A stretch of 64,000 nucleotides of DNA from Deltaproteobacteria bacterium (GCA_020632995.1 JACKEN010000001.1:1396001-1460000), one strand, 5' to 3'. Positions 42,197-51,180 are shown, counted from the stretch's first letter. The notes: generated by a model from the sequence alone, not told the origin. Translations and numbers: made by a program.

Positions 42197-44403
42197 GAAC
42201 AGACACGATGCTCAAGCCCCACGTCACCCTCCCCATCGCCGCGGCCCTGCTCGTCGGCGTCTTCGGCGCGACCACGGCCCGGGCCGAGCCCACCCTGGAG
42301 CTGTACATCCAGGGCCCGGACGAGGTGCTCCAGGGCGATCCCGAGAGCAGCAGCGTGGACGCCCAGGGCCGGGTCTCGATGGGCCCGGTGCTCGTCGACA
42401 TGGCCCGGGGGGTGGACCGCCCGGTAGTGAGCATGGTGGTCGGGCCCGGCGGCACCTACGCCGGCACCGCGGGCGGCGGCCTGCTCCGCATCACCGCGGG
42501 TCGTCAGGCCCGGGTGGTGGCGCCGTTCCCCGGGATGGTGGTGAGCGCGCTCGCCCAGGACAAGTCGGGCCTGTTCGCCGCCACCTCCCCCGACGGGGAG
42601 CTGGTGCGGGTGGACGCCGCGGGGAAGACCACCCCGTTCTTCCAGCCGGGCGCCAAGTACCTGTGGGCGCTGTTGCCCGACGCGGACGGCCTGCTCGTGG
42701 CCACCGGGGCGCCAGGCCGGGTGCTGAAGGTGTCGGCCCAGGGGCGCTCCGAGGTGCTCTTCGACCCCGGTGAGACCCACCTGAGGGCGATGATCCGGCA
42801 CCCCAAGCGCGGCCTGGTGGTGGGCGGCGGCCAGAAGGGGATCGTGTACCAGGTCGAGGGCAAGGGCGCCTTCGCCCTGTACGACTCCGACCTCGAGGAG
42901 GTCACCGCGTTCGCGGTCGATCCCGGCACCGGCGATCTCTACGCCGCGGTGGTCTCGGCGAGCAGCAAGGGCGCGCTCCAGCCCAGCACCTGGATCGGCC
43001 CGGTGAAGGGCGACGCGAAGGACGACGACACCAGCCCGATCAAGAGCAGCGAGGTGGTGCGGATCCGGCTCAACGGGCACGTGGAGAAGGTCTGGACCTC
43101 GAAGCGCGAGGGGGCCATGGCCCTCGCCTTCGACGCCAAGGCCCGGCGCCTGTACGTCGCCACCGGCACCGGCCCCAAGGGCCGGGCGCGCATCTACGCG
43201 GTGGACGCGGCCGCCCGCGACCGGGTGGCCCTCTTCGCCCGCCTCGAGCCGCCGATGGCCACCACCCTCGTGCCCACCACGAACGGGGCGCTCCTCGTCG
43301 GCACCGCGCCGGAGGGCCAGGTGATGCAGGTCGGCCCGGGGCTGGTCTCGAAGTCGGTCTACCTGTCGGTGGAGCAGGACCTCGAGCGGATCAGCGACCT
43401 CGGCCGGCTCTGGTACGACGCCGACGTGCCCCCGGGGGCGAAGGTGGCGCTCTCCCTGCGCACCGGCAACACCAAGACCCCCGACGACACCTGGTCGGGG
43501 TGGAGCGCGGCGGTGCTCGACGGCGCGGGCGGGCCCATCCTGGCCCGGCGCGGCCGCTACGCCCAGTTCAAGGCGGAGCTGTCCGCCTCCCCCAAGGGCC
43601 AGGCCCCGGTGCTGAAGTCCATGCACGCGTCCATACAGCGGATGAACGTGCCCCCCGAGGTGAAGGAGGTCTACCTCCTCAGGCGCGGGGTCTACATGGC
43701 GGCGCTCCCCGACGAGGGCGAGAAGGAGCGGACGGTGTCCCTGTCGGCCAGCCTCCTCAAGGACCTCCGGAAGCCGGCGGGGCGCGACGCCGATCGCACC
43801 CGGGTGCGTCAGGGCGAGGAGCCGGGGATGATGACGGTGGCGTGGACGGCGGACGACGCGAACCACGACGACCTCCTGTTCCGGGTGGAGCTCAGCGCCC
43901 TCGACGGCCCCGCGGCCAACGACGGCTGGCGCGAGGTGGCCAACGACCTCGATCACCCCTTCCACAGCTTCGACAGCCGGGCCCTCCCCGACGGGCGCTA
44001 CCAGTTCCGGGTCACCGCGAGCGATCGGCCGAGCAACCCGCCCGACCAGGCCCTGGTGGACGCCTTCATGTCCGAGCCCTTCACCGTCGACAACGCGCCG
44101 CCGGTGATCCGCAGCGTCACCGCGACCCCGGTCGCGGCCGGCGTCCAGGTCACCGCGGAGGCCAAGGACGCGGTCTCCGCCCTCGCCTCGGCCGAGGTCT
44201 CGCTCGACGGCGGGCCGTGGCTGATGCTGCCGGCGCAGGATGGGTTGACCGACGCCCCCGAGGAGGTCTTCACGGTGGTGCTCGCCAAGGTGGACGGCCC
44301 GGGGAGCGCGAAGCTCGACAAGGGGCCCCACACCATCCGGGTGCGCGTGAAGGACGAGCCGGGGAACGAGGCGGCCGCGTCCGGCCGCTTCATCTCGAAG
44401 TAG
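42193..44403 (+). CDS. Exported beta-propeller protein with Fn3/Ig-like C terminus
   Basis: 736 residues. GTG 42193 overlaps the S55 gene's stop; ATG 42208 is the alternative. A signal peptide (LPIAAALLVGVFGATTARA) is followed by propeller blades (VVSMVVGPGGTYAGTAGGGL, VSALAQDKSGLFAATSPDGE, LWALLPDADGLLVATGAPGR, AFAVDPGTGDLYAAVVS). From about residue 540 there are beta-sandwich modules (VAWTADDANHDDLLFRVELS, YQFRVTASDRPSNPPDQALV, DNAPPVIRSVTATPV). I recognise no enzyme motif. The tight coupling suggests it works with the S55 protein. Its 3' end overlaps the convergent hydrolase by 14 bases. Confidence 0.75.
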   Translation: MRTDTMLKPHVTLPIAAALLVGVFGATTARAEPTLELYIQGPDEVLQGDPESSSVDAQGRVSMGPVLVDMARGVDRPVVSMVVGPGGTYAGTAGGGLLRITAGRQARVVAPFPGMVVSALAQDKSGLFAATSPDGELVRVDAAGKTTPFFQPGAKYLWALLPDADGLLVATGAPGRVLKVSAQGRSEVLFDPGETHLRAMIRHPKRGLVVGGGQKGIVYQVEGKGAFALYDSDLEEVTAFAVDPGTGDLYAAVVSASSKGALQPSTWIGPVKGDAKDDDTSPIKSSEVVRIRLNGHVEKVWTSKREGAMALAFDAKARRLYVATGTGPKGRARIYAVDAAARDRVALFARLEPPMATTLVPTTNGALLVGTAPEGQVMQVGPGLVSKSVYLSVEQDLERISDLGRLWYDADVPPGAKVALSLRTGNTKTPDDTWSGWSAAVLDGAGGPILARRGRYAQFKAELSASPKGQAPVLKSMHASIQRMNVPPEVKEVYLLRRGVYMAALPDEGEKERTVSLSASLLKDLRKPAGRDADRTRVRQGEEPGMMTVAWTADDANHDDLLFRVELSALDGPAANDGWREVANDLDHPFHSFDSRALPDGRYQFRVTASDRPSNPPDQALVDAFMSEPFTVDNAPPVIRSVTATPVAAGVQVTAEAKDAVSALASAEVSLDGGPWLMLPAQDGLTDAPEEVFTVVLAKVDGPGSAKLDKGPHTIRVRVKDEPGNEAAASGRFISK

Positions 44404-45208
44404 CCTGCAACCAGTCGCGGACCTCGACCGCGAGGGCGTCGGCCTGCTCCACCGCCCCCATGTGGCCGGCCCCCTCGAGCCGCCGCAGGGTGGCGGCCGG
44501 CATCACCTCCACCAGCCGCGCGCACACCTGTTGCTCCGCGGCGGGGGAGCGGGATCCAGTGAAGATCAGGGCCGGCGCGGTGATGCCCGCGTAGTGCGCG
44601 GCCGGGGTGTAGTCGAAGCAGAGGCTGCGGACCTCGTCGAACATCTTGCCCGCGCTCGCCATCATGGCGGCGCGGCCGCCCTCGCCCAGCTGGGCCCAGG
44701 CCCCCCGCCCGTTCCAGAAGTCCACGAACGTCCCTACCCAGGCCTCGGTCCCGCCGATCGCCTCATCGAAGAGCCCCTGGGCCGCCAGGGCGCCCAGCTC
44801 CGGCACCGGGGCCGCCGCGCCCGCGTCCAGGACGCCCCACGAGACCGGCTCGTAGACCACCACCGCCCGCACCCGCTCCGGCGGCAAGGCCGCCGCCAGC
44901 TGCAGCGCGAGGTGCCCGCCGTAGGAGTGGCCGAGGAGCGTCAACCCACCTTGCACGTCGCGGGCGAGCTCCATGAGCGCCATGAGATCCGCGTGGTAGT
45001 GGAAGCGGCTCCCGCCCCGCCAGGGCTCGGAGCGCCCGTACCCGATGAGGTCGGGCTGATGGACCCGGAAGCCGGCCCCGCCCAACACCTCGGTGTAGCG
45101 GCGCCACTGGCGCCCGCTGAGGCCGGAGGAGTGGATGGCCAGCACCGGGGGGCCGCCCTCGGGGCCCTCCACCGCGACGTGGAGCTCGTGTCCGAACAGG
45201 CGTGGCAT
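44390..45208 (-). CDS. Alpha/beta hydrolase
   Basis: 272 residues from ATG 45208. The fold is clear: VLAIHSSGLSGRQWRRYTEV (oxyanion region), DLIGYGRSEPW, the nucleophile elbow LLGHSYGGHLALQLAAALP with Ser, the acid in APALIFTGSRSPAAEQQV (position weak), and the terminal His in RLEGAGHMGAVEQADAL. It has no signal peptide, so it is probably cytoplasmic. The substrate is unknown; the lid region is long (residues about 135-200). It is convergent with the propeller gene and followed upstream by another minus-strand gene. Confidence 0.85.
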   Translation of the reverse strand: MPRLFGHELHVAVEGPEGGPPVLAIHSSGLSGRQWRRYTEVLGGAGFRVHQPDLIGYGRSEPWRGGSRFHYHADLMALMELARDVQGGLTLLGHSYGGHLALQLAAALPPERVRAVVVYEPVSWGVLDAGAAAPVPELGALAAQGLFDEAIGGTEAWVGTFVDFWNGRGAWAQLGEGGRAAMMASAGKMFDEVRSLCFDYTPAAHYAGITAPALIFTGSRSPAAEQQVCARLVEVMPAATLRRLEGAGHMGAVEQADALAVEVRDWLQATSR

Positions 45209-45256
45209 GCGGTCTTCGTGCCCCCTCGCCCCGGCCCGATCAACCCCGACCGCGCG

Positions 45257-47197
45257 CTATCCGCCCAGGCTGAAGGGCCCGAGGGGCGCGCTCATGTCCG
45301 CCGCCCGCTGGGCCCGCGCCCGGGCCTGGACCGCCGCCGCCCGCGCCTCGGGGGTCCCCACCCGCTCGAGGAGCTGCCCTCTCAGGGTCTCCGCCGCCCC
45401 GATCCGCCCCGCGCCGCGCCGCGCGACGTCGGTCGCCACCCCGAGGGCAGCCGCGGTCTCGCCCCGGCCGGCGAGGAGGTCCGCCGCCATGAGCTCGGCG
45501 TCCACGTCGCGGTGCAGGCCTTCCTGCGCCTCGACCTCCGCGAACGCGAACAGGCCCGCGTCGGTCACCACCACCGGGCCGGGGGTCGAGGGGCTGCCCT
45601 GCAGGATGGCCTGCGGCGCGCCCGGGACCCACGCCCGCTCCAGCATGCGCCCGTCCCGATCGACGAAGAGGAGGTCGCCCCCCTCGTAGAGGAGCACCAC
45701 CCCCTGGCCGCTGGTGTCGGCGGCCACCGGGCGCCCCGGGCCGACCACGGTGGCGGTGCGCTCCGCGGCCAGGATGTCGACCACCACCACCCGTCCGTCG
45801 CCGTCCGCCAGGGCCGCGTAGCGCCCCCGGGCCCCCAACAGGCGCATCCCGGCCGGGATCGGCAGGGCGTCCCGCACCGGCTTGCCGTCGTGGGAGCGGA
45901 GCAGCACCAGCCCCGCGTCCGCCACCAGCACCACCCGGTCTCGGGTCAGCGCGGTGCCCCGCACCCCGGCCACCGGGGTCTGCCACGCAGGGGTCTTCTT
46001 GCCCGGCCGCAGGAGCGCGACCTCCGCCCCGCCGCCGTCCGGCGCCTGGGTCAGCACCACCGCGCCCCCCACCCCGCAGGCGAGCGGCACCACCCCGCGC
46101 GCCACCTGGCCCAGGCTGCCGATCGAGGTGTCCACCCAGGCCACCGAGTCCTCGCCGAGCACCCCGAAGAGCCCGCTCGTGAGCACCGTGCCCCCGGGGC
46201 CGGGAGCGGCGGGCAGCTTCAGGCTCCAGCGGCGCGCCCCGCCGGGCATCTCGCGGGTCAGGTCACGGCCCCGGAGCACCAGCCAGTCCTCCTGCGCGGT
46301 GCCCACCACCGGGGCGGGCGCCTGGGCCACCTTGCGGGCCACCCCAGCGCGCGGATCCAGCTCGTAGTGCGCGCCAGCGGCCTCCACCAGCCAGGGGGTC
46401 CGCCGGGTCATGACCCCGTGGGGGCCGATCGGCGCGCGCCAGGCCCAGCGCAGGGCGTGGTCGGAGGTGTAGCGCAGGAACGACCCCACGGACTCCAGCG
46501 CCACGTCGCTGCGGCCGTTCTTGGCCGCGACGAGGGCCCGCTCGGCCGCCGAGGTGGCGAGATCCCGCTTCGCGCCCGGCTCGAGCTGCCCGGCCGCGAT
46601 CAGGCTGGCCTCGGCCGCGTGCCGGCCCGCGAAGGCCTCCGGCACCCACAGGCCCGCGACCAGCTCGTTGGCCCGGCTGTACATCAGGGCGGCCTGCCGG
46701 ACGTCCCCCCGCCGCAGGCGCACCTCGGCCCGGCCGAGGAAGCGGTGCACCGCGAACGGGGTGCGGGTCACCGGGGTGAGCGCCGCGGTGCCGGCGTCGG
46801 GCGCCGCCCCGCCGAACGCCAGCGCGTCGCGGGCCAGTCGGGCGCCCAGGGCGTCGAGATCCTCGGCTACGCCCTTCGCCACCACCTTCTTGCTCTGCTT
46901 GCCGCGCCGGAGGGTGGCGGTCACCGCCACCGCGTCCTGGCTGCGCTCCACCGCCTCGGGCCGCACCGAGACCACCACGAAGAGGGCCTCGGGGCCGGCC
47001 ACGTCGACCGAGGGCGCCCCCAACAAGGCCAGCTGCTCGGCCACCACCCGGGCCGCCCGCACCTCGAACCAGTGGGCCTCCTCGGGGGCGGGCCGCTCCG
47101 GGGCCACCTGGACCGTGCCAGGGGCGGCCCCCGCGCCCACGCCCGTCCCCGACACCACCACCAGGGCCAGCCCCAGGCTCCACCCGCGCATGCGCAT
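45257..47197 (-). CDS. Exported PQQ-like beta-propeller protein
   Basis: About 646 residues from ATG 47197; a GTG three bases upstream is also possible. It has a signal peptide (WSLGLALVVVSGTGVGAGA). Residues about 30-230 form a mixed domain (VVAEQLALLGAPSVDVAGPE) plus a helical repeat region (AALMYSRANELVAGLWVPEA). Residues about 245-560 are propeller blades of the PQQ type (WLVLRGRDLTREMPGGARRW, ALTRDRVVLVADAGLVLLRS, YAALADGDGRVVVVDILAAE). It has no cofactor-binding residues that I can identify and may be structural. No close partner is evident. Confidence 0.7.
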   Translation of the reverse strand: MRMRGWSLGLALVVVSGTGVGAGAAPGTVQVAPERPAPEEAHWFEVRAARVVAEQLALLGAPSVDVAGPEALFVVVSVRPEAVERSQDAVAVTATLRRGKQSKKVVAKGVAEDLDALGARLARDALAFGGAAPDAGTAALTPVTRTPFAVHRFLGRAEVRLRRGDVRQAALMYSRANELVAGLWVPEAFAGRHAAEASLIAAGQLEPGAKRDLATSAAERALVAAKNGRSDVALESVGSFLRYTSDHALRWAWRAPIGPHGVMTRRTPWLVEAAGAHYELDPRAGVARKVAQAPAPVVGTAQEDWLVLRGRDLTREMPGGARRWSLKLPAAPGPGGTVLTSGLFGVLGEDSVAWVDTSIGSLGQVARGVVPLACGVGGAVVLTQAPDGGGAEVALLRPGKKTPAWQTPVAGVRGTALTRDRVVLVADAGLVLLRSHDGKPVRDALPIPAGMRLLGARGRYAALADGDGRVVVVDILAAERTATVVGPGRPVAADTSGQGVVLLYEGGDLLFVDRDGRMLERAWVPGAPQAILQGSPSTPGPVVVTDAGLFAFAEVEAQEGLHRDVDAELMAADLLAGRGETAAALGVATDVARRGAGRIGAAETLRGQLLERVGTPEARAAAVQARARAQRAADMSAPLGPFSLGG

Positions 47198-47330
47198 CAC
47201 TCACCGCCCTCCGGGGGCGCAGTCAACCCCGCCCCCCGGATGCTCTGACGTCGGGGGGCGTTCGGAGCTTCGAAGGGAGTGCGCAGGGGCGGCCCCGCGG
47301 TTCTCCGGTGCGACCCCATACGGGTCTGAT

Positions 47331-47912
47331 ATGGTGCTCGGCATGGCAGGCGGGTTCAGGTTGGTGCTGGTGGGTGGGCTCGCCCTGGTGGCGGGCGCGG
47401 TGGGGGGCGCCTACGGCACCCGGGTCATCTACGGCGACGGCGCGAGCGGGCCGGTGGAGCCCGCCCCGCACACCATCCGGGAGTGCCCGCCCTGCCCCGC
47501 GTGCCCGGCCTGCCCGCCCGCCCCCGACTGCGGGGACGTGTCCCTGATCCCGGCCCAGGGGGGCGACGACCAGGCGGACCCGCGCCCCGACACCGCTCAG
47601 CCCCTGGAGCCCGCCAAGCCCGGGCTCCCCGCCCACGCCATCCAGCAGGCCCTCGCCGCGGTGCGGCTCGCGGTCGGCCCCTGCCTGGAGCCCGACGCGA
47701 GCCAGGGGGCCTCCGGGATGCTCCTGGTCGACCTCACCGTCACCACCACCGGCACCACCGGCGAGGTGGTGGACGCGATCATCACCCAGCGCACCGGCAA
47801 CGTAGAGGCGGTGGAGTCCTGCGTGCAGGACCAGGCGGTGACCGCCCGCTTCCCCTACCAGGGCCCCGAGGGCGAGCAGAAGGTGAAGCTCCCGCTCGCG
47901 GTGGGCCGCTGA
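47331..47912 (+). CDS. Membrane-anchored AgmX/PglI C-terminal-like protein
   Basis: About 193 residues from ATG 47331, or from ATG 47343 in the same frame. The N terminus is a single membrane anchor (FRLVLVGGLALVAGAVGGA). A Cys-Pro-rich spacer follows (CPPCPACPACPPAPDC). The C-terminal ~90 residues (HAIQQALAAVRLAVGPCLEP, MLLVDLTVTTTGTTGEVVDA, VESCVQDQAVTARFPYQ) resemble the TonB-C-like domain at the end of Myxococcus AgmX/PglI gliding proteins. The central paired Cys (GPC and ESC) is typical for that group. The role is inferred only from resemblance. Confidence 0.68.
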   Translation: MVLGMAGGFRLVLVGGLALVAGAVGGAYGTRVIYGDGASGPVEPAPHTIRECPPCPACPACPPAPDCGDVSLIPAQGGDDQADPRPDTAQPLEPAKPGLPAHAIQQALAAVRLAVGPCLEPDASQGASGMLLVDLTVTTTGTTGEVVDAIITQRTGNVEAVESCVQDQAVTARFPYQGPEGEQKVKLPLAVGR

Positions 47913-47922
47913 GGCGCGCCCG

Positions 47923-48717
47923 GTGACCTGGAGCGTCGCCGCGGTCAGGGACCAGCTCCTCGAGCTGGGCGTCCGGCCGGGCGGCGCGCTCCTCGTGCAC
48001 ACCGCGTTCTCGCGTGTCCGCCCGGTGGAGGGCGGGCCGGCGGGGCTGATCCAGGCGCTCCGCGACGCCCTGGGGCCCGCGGGGACCCTGGTGATGCCCA
48101 CGATGACCGACGGCGCCGAGGTCTTCGACCCCGCCCGCACCCCGACCTACGAGATGGGGATCACCGCCGAGACCTTCTGGCGCAGCCCGGGGGTCACGCG
48201 GAGCACCCACCCCGGCGCCTCGTTCGCGGCCGAGGGGCCCCTGGCCGAGGAGATCTGCGCCCCCCAGCCCCTGTCGCCGCCCCACGGCCCCGACAGCCCG
48301 GTGGGCCGGGTCCATGCGCGGGGCGGCCAGGTGCTCCTGCTCGGGGTCCAGCACAGCGAGAGCACCACCGTGCACCTGGCCGAGGCCCTGGCCGGGGTCC
48401 CCTACTCGGTCGCCCACCCGTGCGTGGTGCTGGTGGACGGCGCGCCCCAGGAGGTCCTGATCCCCGAGACCGACCACTGCTGCGAGGGCTTTCGCCAGCT
48501 CGACGGCTGGCTTCGGCAAGCGGGCTTGCAGCGAGAGGGCCAGGTGGGCAACGCCGACGCGCGCCTGTCGGAGGCGAGGGACGTGGTGTCGGTGGCGGTG
48601 GAGCGCCTGACCCACGCCCCGCTCACGTTCCTGTGCGCGGCGGGGGCGGGCTGCGAGGCGTGCGACGCGGCCCGGGCCAGCGCGCACCGAAGGCGCGCTG
48701 GTCCCCTGCGTCAGTGA
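47923..48717 (+). CDS. AAC(3)-family aminoglycoside N-acetyltransferase-like protein
   Basis: 264 residues from GTG 47923. It follows the AAC(3)/YokD family along most of its length: LLVHTAFSRVRPVEGGPAGL, RDALGPAGTLVMPTMTDGA, ITAETFWRSPGVTRSTHPGA with the conserved His, HGPDSPVGRVHARGGQVLLL, and ESTTVHLAEALAGVPY. The family transfers acetyl from acetyl-CoA to an amine. Chromosomal members in environmental bacteria often have other substrates, so resistance should not be assumed. The C terminus is Cys-rich (FLCAAGAGCEACDAARA). Confidence 0.85.
   Translation: MTWSVAAVRDQLLELGVRPGGALLVHTAFSRVRPVEGGPAGLIQALRDALGPAGTLVMPTMTDGAEVFDPARTPTYEMGITAETFWRSPGVTRSTHPGASFAAEGPLAEEICAPQPLSPPHGPDSPVGRVHARGGQVLLLGVQHSESTTVHLAEALAGVPYSVAHPCVVLVDGAPQEVLIPETDHCCEGFRQLDGWLRQAGLQREGQVGNADARLSEARDVVSVAVERLTHAPLTFLCAAGAGCEACDAARASAHRRRAGPLRQ
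48516..48529. repeat. Exact copy of GCAAG-N4-CTTGC
   Basis: In the AAC(3)-like gene; encodes Gln-Ala-Gly-Leu with CAA and TTG, while the next Gln is CAG. Confidence 0.65.
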
Positions 48718-49037
48718 TTCCTTGCTGAAGTCGCGAGTCCATTCTCGTGTCTGGTGCTCGCGTGAGGAGGGCGCATACTCGTTGTCTGCAACCGACGAAA
48801 GCCGAAGGCGGCGCGGGCAGCAGGCGCGAGAAGGGCCGTCGGAATCACTGATCGCGAGCAGAACACTTGGTCGCTATTCCAGGCTCCGGAAACGTGCGCT
48901 GTTAGCGTTTTCCGTGGAACGTCCCGAACGGCTTCGCCTCTCATCGGTCGCGTATGGCCAGATATGCTCCCTCTTCGTCGGAACGTTCCACGAAAAGTCG
49001 CTCCGCGGATCGCATGGGCTACTTCTCCGATGGCCTG
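48718..49037. other. 320-bp gene-free stretch with an inverted repeat
   Basis: No convincing gene. Composition is clearly less GC-rich than the flanks. It separates a plus-strand gene from the 3' end of a minus-strand gene, so it may hold terminators for both. The inverted repeat at 48909-48996 is described separately. Confidence 0.6.
48909..48996. repeat. Imperfect 14-bp inverted repeat, about 60-bp spacer
   Basis: TTTCCGTGGAACGT (48909-48922) pairs with ACGTTCCACGAAAA (48983-48996), 13 of 14 positions. The right copy overlaps a perfect palindrome GGAACGTTCC (48980-48989). It could be an operator, a terminator-like stem with a long loop, or a recombination-site remnant. Confidence 0.4.
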
Positions 49038-50375
49038 CTAGTTCTTGACGCAGCGGAAGCCCACCGTCGGATCCTGCGCGTTGGGATCGAGGTGACCGCT
49101 GCGCTCGTGCACGGTGGTGAGGTCCTGGATGAGGTTGTAGTTGCCGCCACGTACCCCGCGCGCGCCGATGGGGCTGGTGGCCGGCCCGGTGGGGTCCACC
49201 AGGCTGGTCGCCTCCATGTAGTAGGCGCCGTCGTACCAGTCCGCCACCCACTCCGACACGTTGCCGACCATGTCGTGCAGGCCGTCCGGGCTCACCCCGG
49301 TGGGGTGCTGCCCGACCGCCGTCGACTCGGCCGCGCAGCGCATGAAGGGCACCAGGATCACCGCGGCCATGTCGCAAGTGGGGTTGTCGTTCCCCCACGG
49401 GAAGTTACGGGTGTCGACGTCACCCCGCGCCGCCCGCTCCCACTGGGCCTCGGTGGGGAGCGCGCCACCTCGCCAGCTGCAGTACGCATCGGCCTGAGCC
49501 CAGGTCACGCAGTTGACGGGAAAGTTGTCCTTGCCCGCCTCGCCCCAGTTACAGGGGGTGCCCGCGCTCCGGGGGAGCGGCTCGGTGCACGGGCCGCCGT
49601 CGACGCACGCCTTGTACTGGCTGACCGTGACCTCGTTCAGGTCGATGTCGTAGGCCTGCGAGAAGGTGACGGTGGTCAGCGGGGCGTCGCCCGAGCAGTT
49701 GGCGCCGTCGCAGCCGCGGCTGAAGGGGCCGGCGGGGATCGTCACGAAGGAGGGCGCGCTGGCGTCCTCGAAGGTGAAGACGCAGGTGGTGTCGACCGCG
49801 GGCGCCACCGTGTACGTGCCGTTGCCCGCGTCGGTGCAGCCGCCGGTCACCGAGGTGAGGTCCCAGTTCGTGGCCGGGGTGGGGGTCAAGGTCACCGCGG
49901 TCTCGGGCACCAGGCTGGCCGAGCACGTCCCGGGGCAAGCCAGGTTGCCGGCGGAGCCGGAGACGCTGCCCATCCCCACCACCACCAGGGTGAGGGTCAC
50001 CGGCTCCACGCCTTCGGGCAGCACCTGCACGGTGCACGAGGCCACCGTGTCGCCGTCCACCACCGCGCTGATGGTGGCCGTCCCCTCCGCCGCCGCGTTG
50101 AACTGCGAGCCGACCGTGACCGGCTCGTCCTCGTTGGTGGCGGGGCCGACCGTGGTCGGCTGGACGAAGGTGCCGGTGGTGCTCGGCGTGACCCGCCAGT
50201 CCACCGAGATGGGATCCGCGCTGGTGTAGACCAGGTTCGCGGCCCCCGAGGCCTTGGCGGCCAGGGGCCCCGGGCACGTGAGGCTGTAGGTCGGATCGAA
50301 GGCCCCACCGCAGCCGCTGAGGACGGCCAGGCCGGACGAGACGAGGGCGGGCAACCACCAAGAGCGCATGCCCAT
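49038..50375 (-). CDS. Lipoprotein with C-terminal FGE-sulfatase (SUMF1-type) domain
   Basis: 445 residues from ATG 50375 (or ATG 50369). The lipobox is VLSGCGG. Residues about 30-205 are beta-sandwich modules; one carries the bacterial repeat pattern VTLTPTPATNWDLTSVTGGC. Residues about 210-445 are a formylglycine-generating-enzyme-like domain: FVTIPAGPFSRGCDG, IDLNEVTVSQYKACVDGGPC, PVNCVTWAQADAYCSWRGGA, LPTEAQWERAARG, GLHDMVGNVSEWVADWY, GARGVRGGNY, VGFRCVKN. In bacteria many such domains are ligand-binding rather than enzymatic. Whether the copper-binding Cys pair is present cannot be decided here. Confidence 0.83.
   Translation of the reverse strand: MGMRSWWLPALVSSGLAVLSGCGGAFDPTYSLTCPGPLAAKASGAANLVYTSADPISVDWRVTPSTTGTFVQPTTVGPATNEDEPVTVGSQFNAAAEGTATISAVVDGDTVASCTVQVLPEGVEPVTLTLVVVGMGSVSGSAGNLACPGTCSASLVPETAVTLTPTPATNWDLTSVTGGCTDAGNGTYTVAPAVDTTCVFTFEDASAPSFVTIPAGPFSRGCDGANCSGDAPLTTVTFSQAYDIDLNEVTVSQYKACVDGGPCTEPLPRSAGTPCNWGEAGKDNFPVNCVTWAQADAYCSWRGGALPTEAQWERAARGDVDTRNFPWGNDNPTCDMAAVILVPFMRCAAESTAVGQHPTGVSPDGLHDMVGNVSEWVADWYDGAYYMEATSLVDPTGPATSPIGARGVRGGNYNLIQDLTTVHERSGHLDPNAQDPTVGFRCVKN
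49935..49948. repeat. Copy of the 14-bp palindromic word (GCAAG CCAG GTTGC)
   Basis: In the FGE-domain lipoprotein gene (AAC CTG GCT TGC on the coding strand). Confidence 0.55.
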
Positions 50376-50389
50376 GTCTCACCACGGGA

Positions 50390-50405
50390 GTTGCCGCAAG
50401 GCAAC
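50390..50405 (-). other. Short hairpin in the leader of the FGE-domain lipoprotein gene
   Basis: GTTGCC and GGCAAC (6-bp stem, 4-base loop) lie 15 bases before the ATG at 50375 and 26 bases after the upstream gene's stop. There is no T-run, so a simple terminator is unlikely. It could influence translation of the lipoprotein. Confidence 0.3.
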
Positions 50406-50430
50406 CGGCGGCGCGGCCCGCGCGTGAAGC

Positions 50431-51180
50431 TCAGCGCCCCTTGCCCAGGACCATGGTGAGCGGGGTCCGGACCATGATCTCGAGGTCCGTCTTCAGCCAC
50501 TCCACCGGGTTCTCCAAGATCGCACTGTAGGCCAGGTCGAACAGCAGCTTGTTGGCGAACATCTTGGTGTCGTCGTCACCCATGTCCGGGAGCTGGATCG
50601 ACGCGAGGAAGCTCTCGAGCGCCTTCGTGTCGGTGCGGTCGGCGAAGGAGCCGTCGTAGTTCAGCTTGATCTGGGCCAGGCCGGTGAGGCCCGGCTTGAT
50701 GAGGCGCATCCGCTCCTGGAAGAACGGCACCGAGTCCTCGATCTTCACCATGAGCTCCGGGCGCTCGGGGCGCGGCCCCACCAGGCTCATGTCGCCCCGG
50801 AGCACGTGCAGCAGCTGCGGCAGCTCGTCGAGGCGCGTCTTCCGCAGGAAGCCACCGATCGGGGTGAGGCGCGGGTCGTTCTCCTTCGCCAGCACCGCCC
50901 CGGTGTGCTTCTCGGCGTCGGTCCGCATGGTGCGGAACTTGTACATCCGGAAGGTGTGGTAGCCGCGATCCTGCCGACGCTCGTGGCTGGGCGGGCGGGT
51001 GGGCGCGATGTCGCTCCGGCGCTCCGCCCCGCAGCGGACCTGGCTGTAGAAGACCGGGCCCTTGCTGGTGAGCCGGACCGCCGCCGCGAGGACCGGGAAC
51101 AGGGGCGCTGTCAGGGCCAGACCCACACTCGCTCCGGCCACATCGATGGCGCGCTTGAGGACCCGAGTCTTCCAGTCCAT
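50431..51180 (-). CDS. Bacterial sugar transferase (undecaprenyl-phosphate glycosyl-1-phosphate transferase)
   Basis: 249 residues from ATG 51180. It has one N-terminal hydrophobic segment (VAGASVGLALTAPLFPVLAA) and the full catalytic core of the WcaJ/PglC-type family: YKFRTMRTDAEKHTG, PRLTPIGGFLRKTRLDELPQ, LLHVLRGDMSLVGPRPERPE and MRLIKPGLTGLAQIKLNYDG. The enzyme moves a sugar-phosphate onto undecaprenyl phosphate to start an exopolysaccharide or O-antigen unit. It lacks the extra N-terminal membrane domain of WcaJ, like the short PglC-type proteins. No glycan cluster surrounds it. Confidence 0.92.
   Translation of the reverse strand: MDWKTRVLKRAIDVAGASVGLALTAPLFPVLAAAVRLTSKGPVFYSQVRCGAERRSDIAPTRPPSHERRQDRGYHTFRMYKFRTMRTDAEKHTGAVLAKENDPRLTPIGGFLRKTRLDELPQLLHVLRGDMSLVGPRPERPELMVKIEDSVPFFQERMRLIKPGLTGLAQIKLNYDGSFADRTDTKALESFLASIQLPDMGDDDTKMFANKLLFDLAYSAILENPVEWLKTDLEIMVRTPLTMVLGKGR

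Noticed and set aside
47923..48717. Aminoglycoside resistance gene
   Set aside because: The family is right, but chromosomal AAC(3)-like proteins often act on other amines. There is no mobile context, so I do not claim resistance.
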